64,000 nucleotides of DNA. Source: JACZXQ01 sp036986155 (GTDB taxonomy: Bacteria > Gemmatimonadota > Gemmatimonadetes > Longimicrobiales > Gaopeijiaceae). Position 1 is the first letter of the stretch; every line of letters begins with the position of its first letter. The translations under genes were made by a program, and so were the position numbers. Positions 50,699 to 58,803 of the stretch are shown here, piece by piece. The notes below the pieces were generated by a model. The model had not been told where the DNA came from. It made no database searches and was given only the letters and a program-made list of their open reading frames with translations. The stretch spans positions 1 to 64,000 of the forward strand of contig BTRA01000002.1 in NCBI GenBank assembly GCA_036986155.1, in the 5' to 3' direction.

Positions 50699-51647
50699 CC
50701 GCCCCCGTGAGCTGATGTCGGCGGACGTTCAGTGGGGACTGGCCCAGCCCCAGAAACAAATCTCGTCCAAGTATTTTTACGATACGAAGGGCTCCGAGTT
50801 GTTCGAGGAGATCACTCGGCTGCCCGAGTACTACCCGACGCGTACGGAGCGCGAGCTTCTACTGACCCACGCGGTTGGGTGGCTCGAGGTGATCTGCCCG
50901 GTGACGCTGGTGGAGCTCGGGGCCGGAAGCGCCCGGAAGACCCGTATTCTGCTCAACGCCATGCACGCCGCGGATTCACAAGCCTGGTACGTGCCGGTGG
51001 ACGTCGCGGGAGACTTCATCCATGCTACCGCAGGCGAACTTCGCACCGAGTACCCATCACTCGAGGTACACCCGGTCGTGCAGGACATCGCAGACCCGCT
51101 CCACTTCGCTGCCGATCTCCGGCGACCTGTTCTGTTCGCCCTCCTCGGGAGCACGATTGGGAACTTCGAGCGGGATGCCGCCGTGGACATGCTCTCCAAC
51201 GTGCGACGGGCGATGTCGGCAGGGGATCACTTTTTGTTGGGAGCGGACCTTCAGCCCGGGCCGAGGAAGTCGACCGAGCGTCTGACGGCGGCCTACAATG
51301 ATTCGGCCGGGGTGACGGCGGCGTTCAATCTGAACATCCTCACGGTCATCAATCGTGGTATCGGCACGGACTTCGACCCGGACTGTTTCTCTCATCGAGC
51401 CGGCTACGACACTGACGAGGGCCGGATCGAAATGCATCTCCTTTCATGTTCGGACCAGGAGGTGCACTTTCCGAGCGGAGAGGCGGTCCGAATCGGTAAG
51501 GGCGAGACGATCCGAACGGAAATCAGTTGCAAGTACGATCTGCCAACAATTGAGGCGTTGTTCGGGGCGGCCGGATTGTCGGTAGATCGGTGGTTCCAGG
51601 ATCCCGATGGACTCTATGCGTTGGCGGTAGGGAAGCCCGAGTCCTGA
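50691..51647 (+). CDS. egtD: L-histidine N-alpha-methyltransferase
   Basis: This 318-residue SAM-dependent methyltransferase trimethylates histidine to hercynine. Family text is KYFYDTKGSELFEEITRLPEYYPTRTE, TLVELGAGSARKTRILL for SAM binding, and LFALLGSTIGNFERDAA, and the C-terminal part ends VDRWFQDPDGLYALAVG. It starts inside the end of egtB, so the two are coupled. Confidence 0.96.
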   Translation: MTDRPRELMSADVQWGLAQPQKQISSKYFYDTKGSELFEEITRLPEYYPTRTERELLLTHAVGWLEVICPVTLVELGAGSARKTRILLNAMHAADSQAWYVPVDVAGDFIHATAGELRTEYPSLEVHPVVQDIADPLHFAADLRRPVLFALLGSTIGNFERDAAVDMLSNVRRAMSAGDHFLLGADLQPGPRKSTERLTAAYNDSAGVTAAFNLNILTVINRGIGTDFDPDCFSHRAGYDTDEGRIEMHLLSCSDQEVHFPSGEAVRIGKGETIRTEISCKYDLPTIEALFGAAGLSVDRWFQDPDGLYALAVGKPES

Positions 51648-51657
51648 TCCTCCTTAC

Positions 51658-52443
51658 CTAGAAAGTGCTCAAAGCACGTATCGTAACATCTTTGTCTGTA
51701 ATAAGTTCCACGACATGATGATGGGCCACCTCCTGCCATTCCGTGCTCTTGTCGAGAGGCTCCGAAGCCACCAAGGTGCCAGGTGCCAGCAGGGAGGAGG
51801 CCTCCGCCAGGTATAGCGAATTGCTCCGGTCGAGCGATCCGGTCCGGGTAATTGCGGCGGACTCTCCATCCGTGAGTGCCATGTTGAGTTGTGCGTCCAG
51901 TCCCTCTCGATTGACGGTGTCGATGGTGGTTCGTGCAACCGCCGCGAGGGCCGCACTGAGCGAGAGCCCACGCTCGAGTGCTCCCAGTGCCATCAGAAAG
52001 AGTGTTTCCGTATCGCTGGTCCCTTGAATCTCGCCATATAGCGGGTCGGGCACGTCGCGCCGGAGTTCCCGCATGAAGCGGGCCCGAAACTCTCTCACGT
52101 AGCCATTCAACGTGAAGGTCCATCGATCCAGGATCATCGGAGCGACCTCTGCGAGACCGTACGGCATGCCGGGCGAGGCATTCCTGACCCCCGCAACGGC
52201 CATGGTCGAGCGTACGGTTCCCAGCATTTGTTCGAGATCCTGGTTCTGCCAAACCGGGCGGTCGTCCGCAACCCGAACCGGCCGTCCTTCGTGGTACCAA
52301 GCGACCGCATAGCCGTCCGCGTTGAGGGAGCCGTCCATCAGCTCCTTTGGACGAAAGCTCTGATCATGGAGCGAATGCTCGCCACCGTACATCACGGGCG
52401 CTACGGGCGCTCGTTCTCCGGCGTACACCACTATGCGGCACAT
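51658..52443 (-). CDS. egtC: ergothioneine biosynthesis glutamine amidotransferase-like hydrolase
   Basis: This 261-residue class II amidotransferase starts MCRIVVYAG, with Cys2 as the N-terminal nucleophile. NADGYAVAWYHEGRPV, VAGVRNASPGMPYG and FTLNGYVREF follow the Ntn fold. EgtC removes gamma-glutamate from the hercynyl sulfoxide intermediate. It is convergent with egtD (about 10 bases apart) and directly follows the threonine dehydratase gene with no gap. egtA is not present in the window. Confidence 0.9.
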   Translation of the reverse strand: MCRIVVYAGERAPVAPVMYGGEHSLHDQSFRPKELMDGSLNADGYAVAWYHEGRPVRVADDRPVWQNQDLEQMLGTVRSTMAVAGVRNASPGMPYGLAEVAPMILDRWTFTLNGYVREFRARFMRELRRDVPDPLYGEIQGTSDTETLFLMALGALERGLSLSAALAAVARTTIDTVNREGLDAQLNMALTDGESAAITRTGSLDRSNSLYLAEASSLLAPGTLVASEPLDKSTEWQEVAHHHVVELITDKDVTIRALSTF

Positions 52444-53421
52444 TCAGGTCTCCAGCCCATCTTCGTGCGTCAGGAGCGAAGCCAGCTCGGCGGTGCCGAC
52501 GTTTCCTCCACTCAGGATAGCGACCACCGGACCCCGATCGGTGGGAATGCGTCCGGAGAGCAACGCCGCCACGGCGGCCGCTCCCGCGGGCTCGACCAGG
52601 AGCTTCGTCCGGGTCAGGATGAGGCTGAGCGCCTCTCGGATCTCGTCATCGGTAACGAGCACGATGTCTTCCGCCAGCTCGCTCAGGATCGCGAACGTCA
52701 GGTCACCTGCCATTGGTGGCGCGAGACCGTCGGCTATCGTGTCTACACGGTCGAGCCTCGCGGGGGACCCTTGATCGAAGCTCCTCCGCATCGCGCAGGC
52801 GCCCTCGGGCTCCACGCCGTAGAGTCTCGCCTCCGTTCCGGTCGCCGCCAGCCCGAGGGCGATCCCGGAGGCAAGGCCACCCCCGCCTACGGGCACTACC
52901 ACGATCGCCAAATCTGGAAGCTCCTCCACGATTTCGAGTCCGGTGGTCCCTTGACCCGCGATCACCAATGGATCGTCGAAGGGGTGCACGAAGGTCAGTG
53001 CCCTCTGCTCCGCCAGGTCATGACATTTCTCAAAGGCCTCGTGCACGTTGCCGTGGATCACGACCTCGGCCCCGTAGGATCGACTGGCTTCGACCTTCGC
53101 TCGGCTCGCGCCGTCGGGCATCACCACGGTGGCCCGCGCACCCGTTTCACCAGCGGCCCACGCCACGGCTTGGGCATGATTACCCGCGGAAACAGTCACG
53201 ACCCCTCGCTCCCGGGCCTCGCGGTCGAGCAGCAACAACTGATTCAACGCTCCCCTCACTTTGAAGGATCCCGTCTTCTGGAGGTTCTCGCACTTGAGAT
53301 AGAGCGGAGCCCCGATCCGGTCGCTCATGCTCCGCGTGCCCACAAGCGGTGTGCGGTGCACACGCTGGGCGATTCGCGCTGCGGCGGCTGAGACGAGATT
53401 CGGGTCTGGGAGCGTGGACAC
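52444..53421 (-). CDS. threonine/serine ammonia-lyase (dehydratase), ACT-less type
   Basis: This 325-residue PLP enzyme of fold type II carries its lysine in KTGSFKVRGALNQLLLL and the cofactor loop PVGGGGLASGIALGL. The closing ILSGGNVG is typical of threonine dehydratase and serine racemase. There is no C-terminal ACT domain, so it is the catabolic TdcB-like or a serine racemase type rather than the regulated IlvA. The GTG at 53421 has GAGGA eight bases upstream; the frame to 53535 is unsupported. It is upstream of egtC in one operon. Confidence 0.88.
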   Translation of the reverse strand: MSTLPDPNLVSAAAARIAQRVHRTPLVGTRSMSDRIGAPLYLKCENLQKTGSFKVRGALNQLLLLDREARERGVVTVSAGNHAQAVAWAAGETGARATVVMPDGASRAKVEASRSYGAEVVIHGNVHEAFEKCHDLAEQRALTFVHPFDDPLVIAGQGTTGLEIVEELPDLAIVVVPVGGGGLASGIALGLAATGTEARLYGVEPEGACAMRRSFDQGSPARLDRVDTIADGLAPPMAGDLTFAILSELAEDIVLVTDDEIREALSLILTRTKLLVEPAGAAAVAALLSGRIPTDRGPVVAILSGGNVGTAELASLLTHEDGLET

Positions 53422-53555
53422 GCGGCTCGGTTCCTCTTTGTGTGGAGGCGTTTTCAGTGTTCGCCGGAGTTCGGCGCCCACATTACACCGTGCGAAGGAT
53501 CGGCGAAACCTGCAGTTCGAGGGAATGAATAACATTGCAGGGGAGAAATCAGACG

Positions 53556-53561
53556 TATACT
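53556..53561 (+). promoter_or_regulatory. candidate -10 element for the TonB receptor gene
   Basis: TATACT (5 of 6 consensus) lies about 150 bases upstream of the receptor ATG, in an AT-richer patch. A weak -35 (ATTGCA, 53534-53539) stands 16 bases before it. Confidence 0.35.
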
Positions 53562-53707
53562 TTGGCCACGGAGCGGTTGATAGCGCTCATGTCCACGTCC
53601 AACCGTCCAGAACCGGATACGGGATGCGGCGGGGATCCAACCTAGACGAACGCATGGAGCGCCCTACCGTTTTCGACATCCACAGACTCGAATCGAAAGG
53701 CCATTCA

Positions 53708-56560
53708 ATGCGAAGCAAGCTTTGTTTGAGCACACTCGGTGGGTTCCTTCTGCTCACCATTCTCTCGGTGCCGGCTTTCGCCCAGACCGGGACGCTCACG
53801 GGCACCATCACGGACGCCGAAAGCTCCGCTCCGCTTGCGGGAGTCAGTGTCGAAGTCCTAGGAGGGGGCGGACAGGCGCTCAGCAATCCATCAGGCCAGT
53901 TCCGCTTGAGCGTGCCGGCGGGCACCCACACGGTCGTGGTCTCGAACCTCGGTTACCGGGAAGCCTCATATGACATCAGGGTGACATCCGGGGCCACCAC
54001 GACGCTCGACGTCGTGTTGACCTCCAACGTGTTCCTGCTGGATGGTATCACGGTAACTGGGGGAAGACGGCCGCAGAAGGCGACGGAGTCCACCAACACG
54101 ACGATTACGATCGGTGAGGTCGAGATCGCCGAACGTCCGACCACGACGCCTGTGGACCATCTTCGCGGGACGCCGGGCGTGGACATCATCACCCAGGGGG
54201 TTCAGTCCACCAATGTGGTGCTCCGTGGATTCAACAACATCTTCTCGGGCGCCCTCCACGCTCTCACGGACTATCGCCTCGCAGGAGTGCCGTCCCTGCG
54301 CGTGAACCTGCTCCACTTTGTGCCCTCCACCAACGAAGACCTCGAGCGGATCGAGGTCGTGCTGGGGGCGGGGGCGGCGCTCTACGGGCCGAATACGTCC
54401 AACGGCGTGCTCCACATGCTGACCAAATCTCCGCTGAAAAACCCGAAGACGACGGTGTGGCTCGGTGGTGGCGAACGGTCGGTGTTCGAGGCGGGTATCA
54501 GGACGTCGCATCTTATCGGGGAGAACTTCGGCTTCAAATTCTCCGGGGAGTACATCAGGGGTGAGGACTTCGCATTCAACGATCCGACCGAGGACAGTTT
54601 CCGCGCCCTCGCAGATTCGGATCCCGGCGCGTTCAAGGCGGAACTCCTGGCGCGGGGTGTCAGCCTTGAAGACGCCAACATAGCCCTTTCTCGGGTAGGA
54701 ATCCGGGACAATAGCTTCGAGCGGTTCAGCGGAGAGGTTCGGGCGGATTGGCAGTTCGCTGAAGACGGCACGTTGGTGGTGCAGAGCGGCCGAACCAGCG
54801 CATCCGGCGTCGAACTCACCGGACTGGGGGCGGGTCAGACGGAGGACTGGATCTACTCGTACTACCAGGCTCGGCTCAACAAAGGTCGTTTCTTTACTCA
54901 GGTGTATCTCAACACCACCGATTCGGGCAACAGCTTTCTGCTCCGGGATGGGGCCCCCTTGGTCGACAAGTCTAGACTCTTCGTGGCTCAGATCCAACAC
55001 GGATTCGCGACGGACGACGGGCGTTTCGATCTGACCTATGGGGTGGACTATTTCCATACCGATCCCCGAACGGCCGGCACGATCAACGGCATCAACGACT
55101 CCGATGACACGATCGATGAGCTCGGAGCGTATGCTCAGGCGGAAGCGGGCGTGACCGACAAGTTGAAGCTGATTGTGGCCGGCAGGTGGGACAAGCACTC
55201 GGAACTCAACGACAACGACTTCTTGGGGACGGACGGCGACGTCTTTTCGCCCCGTGTCGCACTCGTGTTCACCCCGGCGGAAAACCAGAGCTTCCGGGCC
55301 AGCTTCAACCGCTCTTTCTCGACTCCCACGACGCTGAATTTCTTCCTGGACATTTCGGCGGGCCGCTTCCCGAATCCCGCACTGGCGGCGTTGGGATACC
55401 GGCTGCGAGCGCAGGGGCCCAACAACGGGTTCAGTTTCCAGAATTCCAACGGATCGCTGGTAGGCATGCGTTCACCCTTCAATCCGGGCGGCCCGGGCCA
55501 GCTGTTGCCGGCCTCTACCCCTGTTCTCTGGCAGCTGGCTATGGGAGTGCTCGCGGCCCAGGCGCCGCCGTCGTTACAGCCCCTTCTACCACTTCTGGCC
55601 AGTCTACAACCGAGCGACTCGGACATCGGGATCATGCTGCTGAACTTGAACGACCCGAATAACCCGACGCCATTGCGTCCTGGCGCCATTCCGGATATCG
55701 GCAAGTTGAAGGAGAGCACCTCGACGACTCTCGAGCTCGGTTACCAGGGCGTGCTCAACAATTCTCTCTTGATTGCGGCGGATGTCTGGTACTCGAAGAA
55801 GAGAGACTTCGTCTCACCGCTCACGCTCGTCACCCCCCTGATCCTGTTGAACGGGCAGGATATCGCGGCGTTCATCGGACCGTTCGTCGTACCGGCGCTC
55901 CTCGCCCAAGGTCTCGACCTTGCCACGGCCACGGCGACAGTGGGACAGATCGCCACTACCATGGCGACGGTTCCGCTCGGAGCGGTGTCGTCGCCCGGAG
56001 TGGACGCCTCCGGCGCCGACCTGCTTGTGACCTACGTGAACGCGGGTACCGTAGACATGTACGGCGCCGACCTCGCGATCAAGTGGTTCGTGACCGACCA
56101 GTGGACTGTCGGGGGGAGCGCCTCGTGGGTCAGCGACGATTTCTTCGCTGATAAGGCGTTTGCCGCTCAGCATGGACTCGATGTGGAGGTCGAGAACGGG
56201 ATCGCCCCGATCGCACTGAACGCGCCCGACTTCAAGGGGAGCGCCTCGCTCGGTTACCGCGATGTCCGCAGCGGATTCAACGCGGAGGCTCGCGTGCGCT
56301 TCCAGTCGGGCTTCCCAGCCATTTCCGCGGGCTTCGTCGGCACGGCCTGTCTCACGGGGGGAAACGGAGCCGTGAACGAAGAGTCGTGCGTGGATAGCTA
56401 TCAGATTGTCGACCTGACGGTGGGGTACAAGGTTCCCAACAGTCAAGCCACGCTTCAACTCACCGTCAGCAACCTGCTCGATACGGGCTACCGGAGCTTT
56501 GTCGGCGTGCCGAACATCGGCCGCGTGCTCATGGCGCGCGTCAAGTACGACGTTTTCTAA
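53708..56560 (+). CDS. TonB-dependent outer-membrane receptor with carboxypeptidase-like domain
   Basis: This 950-residue protein starts at ATG 53708 (GAAAGG upstream); the frame to 53327 is not coding. A signal peptide ends at FAQ. Residues about 27-110 form a carboxypeptidase-D regulatory-like beta-sandwich (GTLTGTITDAESSAPLAGVSV), as in SusC-type receptors. A plug follows (TPVDHLRGTPGVDIITQGVQ, then VVLRGFNNIFSG and ERIEVVLGAGAALYGPNTSNG), and then the 22-strand barrel ending MARVKYDVF with a C-terminal Phe. It imports a large or scarce ligand with TonB energy. No linked SusD-like or siderophore gene is visible, so the ligand is unknown. A terminator follows. Confidence 0.93.
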   Translation: MRSKLCLSTLGGFLLLTILSVPAFAQTGTLTGTITDAESSAPLAGVSVEVLGGGGQALSNPSGQFRLSVPAGTHTVVVSNLGYREASYDIRVTSGATTTLDVVLTSNVFLLDGITVTGGRRPQKATESTNTTITIGEVEIAERPTTTPVDHLRGTPGVDIITQGVQSTNVVLRGFNNIFSGALHALTDYRLAGVPSLRVNLLHFVPSTNEDLERIEVVLGAGAALYGPNTSNGVLHMLTKSPLKNPKTTVWLGGGERSVFEAGIRTSHLIGENFGFKFSGEYIRGEDFAFNDPTEDSFRALADSDPGAFKAELLARGVSLEDANIALSRVGIRDNSFERFSGEVRADWQFAEDGTLVVQSGRTSASGVELTGLGAGQTEDWIYSYYQARLNKGRFFTQVYLNTTDSGNSFLLRDGAPLVDKSRLFVAQIQHGFATDDGRFDLTYGVDYFHTDPRTAGTINGINDSDDTIDELGAYAQAEAGVTDKLKLIVAGRWDKHSELNDNDFLGTDGDVFSPRVALVFTPAENQSFRASFNRSFSTPTTLNFFLDISAGRFPNPALAALGYRLRAQGPNNGFSFQNSNGSLVGMRSPFNPGGPGQLLPASTPVLWQLAMGVLAAQAPPSLQPLLPLLASLQPSDSDIGIMLLNLNDPNNPTPLRPGAIPDIGKLKESTSTTLELGYQGVLNNSLLIAADVWYSKKRDFVSPLTLVTPLILLNGQDIAAFIGPFVVPALLAQGLDLATATATVGQIATTMATVPLGAVSSPGVDASGADLLVTYVNAGTVDMYGADLAIKWFVTDQWTVGGSASWVSDDFFADKAFAAQHGLDVEVENGIAPIALNAPDFKGSASLGYRDVRSGFNAEARVRFQSGFPAISAGFVGTACLTGGNGAVNEESCVDSYQIVDLTVGYKVPNSQATLQLTVSNLLDTGYRSFVGVPNIGRVLMARVKYDVF

Positions 56561-56613
56561 GGACTGCTGCCGTAGGCGTGTCGGCTGCGAATTGGAGTTT
56601 CAAGGGGATGAGT

Positions 56614-56642
56614 CGGGGCTCGGGATTTCTTCCCGAGCCCCG
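56614..56642 (+). terminator. intrinsic terminator after TonB receptor
   Basis: A perfect 12-bp stem (56614-56625 with 56631-56642, arm CGGGGCTCGGGA) surrounds the loop TTTCT. Only a weak T stretch follows, but position and stability fit a transcription end between the receptor and argR. Confidence 0.6.
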
Positions 56643-56797
56643 TTCGTATGGCGGCCTGCCCGACCTCTCGCTAGGATCTCGGGATCCGTGAAGCAACCAC
56701 ACGGATTGTGTGCAGGAACCCAAGGGAGTCGTGTCGCAGCGTGAGCTTCGACGCGACGTCCCTCAAGGAGTCGGTAGACGTTGCAGTGGAAGGGGGA

Positions 56798-57256
56798 ATG
56801 GTGGGAAAACAAACAAGACAAGTGACGATCCTCGAGCTCATCAAGGAACATCGAGTCGGCAGCCAGGAAGCTCTCCGAGAGCGTTTGCAGCATCGTGGGA
56901 TCAATGTGACCCAGGCGACCCTGTCTCGGGACATACGGGAACTCCGTGTGGTAAAGGTGCAGGACGCAGAGGGCACGCCCAGATATCGGAAGCGGGAAGA
57001 GTGGGAGCACGCGCCGCCACTCCCGACCCTGCTTCCCCTGTTGTTCCTCTCTGCGGAGGGGACGGATAACCTGCTGGTGGTGAGAACGACCTACGGCGGA
57101 GCCAAGGCGGTCGCCATCGCGATTGATAGCGAAGAGTGGCCAGAGGTGCTGGGCACCATAGCCGGCGATGACACGATTTTATTGATTCTCAAGAATGACG
57201 ACGACATGCCCGTGGTAGAGTGCCGGCTGTCCGAACTCGCAGGAAATCCGTGCTGA
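56798..57256 (+). CDS. argR: arginine repressor
   Basis: This 152-residue protein is the normal ArgR length. The N-terminal winged helix reads QVTILELIKEHRVGSQEALRE with the recognition part NVTQATLSRDIRELRVVKV. The C-terminal oligomerisation and arginine-binding domain ends with GTIAGDDTILLILKNDDD. GGAAG is five bases before the ATG. It senses L-arginine and binds ARG boxes; such boxes lie 110-145 bases downstream of it, before argG. Confidence 0.95.
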   Translation: MVGKQTRQVTILELIKEHRVGSQEALRERLQHRGINVTQATLSRDIRELRVVKVQDAEGTPRYRKREEWEHAPPLPTLLPLLFLSAEGTDNLLVVRTTYGGAKAVAIAIDSEEWPEVLGTIAGDDTILLILKNDDDMPVVECRLSELAGNPC

Positions 57257-57323
57257 ATCGGAGGCCGTCCCTCGACCCTAAAAAAGCATGCGGAGGTGCG
57301 GTATTGTTCTGTATTGACGCGGG

Positions 57324-57352
57324 TTGACAAGGGGTCGGGTTTATCGTATTCA
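57324..57352 (+). promoter_or_regulatory. candidate sigma-70 promoter, argR-argG interval
   Basis: A perfect -35 TTGACA (57324-57329) is followed after 17 bases by TATTCA (57347-57352, 3 of 6). It would start a transcript that runs across the ARG-box pair and the downstream hairpin into argG. Confidence 0.4.
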
Positions 57353-57365
57353 TTTCTATAGACAT

Positions 57366-57400
57366 ACAATAAATATTCGGTTTGACTGAATATTTTGGAT
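57366..57400 (+). promoter_or_regulatory. paired ARG-box-like operator sites
   Basis: Site 1 (57366-57379, read on minus: CGAATATTTATTGT) matches 11 of 14 core positions of the ARG box TGAATN4ATTCA. Site 2 (57387-57400, TGAATATTTTGGAT) matches about 9. Their centres are 21 bases apart, the spacing of tandem ARG boxes in enteric bacteria. The AT-rich patch stands out in this GC-rich window. Confidence 0.5.
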
Positions 57401-57447
57401 TTAGTGTCGGGACCGGGAGTGGGAGTCAAGACGGCTCGTCCGTCACC

Positions 57448-57499
57448 AGCGCTTTGGCGGGAAGTGGCTGGTTCCTGCTCCCGTCCCGCGCTTTTTTTT
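57448..57499 (+). terminator. intrinsic terminator or attenuator before argG
   Basis: Stem parts AGCGC/GCGCT and GGCGGGA/TCCCGTC (one G-U pair) enclose a 16-base loop and are followed directly by eight T residues (57492-57499). It ends 46 bases before the argG ATG and lies downstream of the ARG-box pair, so it may end argR transcripts or act within an argG leader. Confidence 0.65.
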
Positions 57500-57500
57500 G

Positions 57501-57509
57501 TGCTATGAT
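57501..57509 (+). promoter_or_regulatory. candidate extended -10 promoter for argG
   Basis: TGCTATGAT combines the extended TGn motif with TATGAT (5 of 6). No -35 is seen. It begins just after the T run and would give a leader of about 30 bases. Confidence 0.4.
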
Positions 57510-57545
57510 CTCGCCTGATTCCTTAACCGCCTAGGGGCACCGCCG

Positions 57546-58799
57546 ATGGCACTCAAAGTTGTTCTCGGATACTCCGGTGGGCTCGACACCTCTGTCGTCG
57601 TGCCGTGGCTCCGCGAGAATTACGACGCCGAAGTCATATGTGTGGCGGCCGACGTTGGACAGCCGGGAGGGCTCGAGGGCCTGGCAGAACGGGCAGAGGC
57701 TACAGGTGCGTCTCGGTTCTTCGGGGAAGATCTCAAACGAGAGTTCGTCGAGGAATTCGTCTGGCCCACGTTGCGCTCCGGGGCGGTTTACGGCCGCAAG
57801 TATCTGCTGGGAACCTCCATGGCGCGGCCTATCATCGCCCGCCGCATGGTCGAGATCGCGCGTTCGCTCGATGCCGATGCCCTCGCCCACGGTTGCACCG
57901 GAAAGGGTAACGACCAGGTCCGGTTCGAGCTCACCTTCATCGCACTGGCTCCCGACTTGAAAGTCATCGCTCCGTGGAGAGAGTGGGATCTTCACTCACG
58001 GGAGGAGGCCCTGGTCTACGCCCAGGAGCGAAACATCCCGATGGATGGGGTCGATGCAAGCAAGCTCTACTCTCGGGATGAGAACCTATGGCACATCTCT
58101 CACGAAGGGGGCCCGCTCGAGGATCCGGCTTACGAACCTGATGAATCGGTCTACATGTGGACGCTCTCGCCCGAGTTGGCTCCGGACAAGCCCGAGTACG
58201 TTGAGATCGGTTTCGAGGAGGGCACGCCGGTCTCGGTGAATGGCGCCCACCTCGGCGCGGTGGCTCTCCTCACCACCTTGAATTCAATCGGGTCGCAACA
58301 CGGCGTCGGCCGTATCGATCTCGTGGAAGATCGCCTGGTGGGCATGAAGTCACGAGGATTATACGAGACGCCGGGTGGAACGATCCTCTACACCGCGCTA
58401 CGAGAACTCGAGCAACTGACGCTCGATAGGAGGGCGCTCGCCATGAAGGACGCCCTCGCGGCGCGTTACGCCGACCTCGTCTACGAAGGGTGGTGGTGGA
58501 CGCCGGAACGCGAGGCGCTCGACGCGTTCGGGAATGTCCTCATGCGCACGGTCACCGGATCGGTTCGCGTCAAGCTCTACAAGGGGTCCGCGAGCGTCGT
58601 CTCTCGAACCAGCCCTCACTCGCTGTATGATCTAGGCCTCGCCTCGTTCGGAGAGTCGGACACCTACGACCACGGGGATGCGGCTGGATTCATCAAGCTA
58701 TTCGGCTTGCCGGCCCGTGTGGGTGGGGATCGCGATCGGGCCTCGGAGAACGCGCGCGAGCGGGTCAGGGAGTTGCTCGACGCTTCGGTGGGTCGGTAG
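57546..58799 (+). CDS. argG: argininosuccinate synthase
   Basis: This 417-residue enzyme condenses citrulline and aspartate with ATP. The N-terminal PP-loop is VVLGYSGGLDTSVVVPWL, followed by GCTGKGNDQVRFEL, family-specific for substrate binding. AGGGG lies ten bases before the ATG. argH follows four bases after its stop. The preceding ARG-box-like pair suggests arginine repression. Confidence 0.97.
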   Translation: MALKVVLGYSGGLDTSVVVPWLRENYDAEVICVAADVGQPGGLEGLAERAEATGASRFFGEDLKREFVEEFVWPTLRSGAVYGRKYLLGTSMARPIIARRMVEIARSLDADALAHGCTGKGNDQVRFELTFIALAPDLKVIAPWREWDLHSREEALVYAQERNIPMDGVDASKLYSRDENLWHISHEGGPLEDPAYEPDESVYMWTLSPELAPDKPEYVEIGFEEGTPVSVNGAHLGAVALLTTLNSIGSQHGVGRIDLVEDRLVGMKSRGLYETPGGTILYTALRELEQLTLDRRALAMKDALAARYADLVYEGWWWTPEREALDAFGNVLMRTVTGSVRVKLYKGSASVVSRTSPHSLYDLGLASFGESDTYDHGDAAGFIKLFGLPARVGGDRDRASENARERVRELLDASVGR

Positions 58800-58803
58800 G
58801 CCG

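Noticed and set aside
53327..53707. N-terminal extension of the TonB receptor frame
   Set aside because: It overlaps the threonine dehydratase gene, and a clear signal peptide with a ribosome-binding site starts at 53708.
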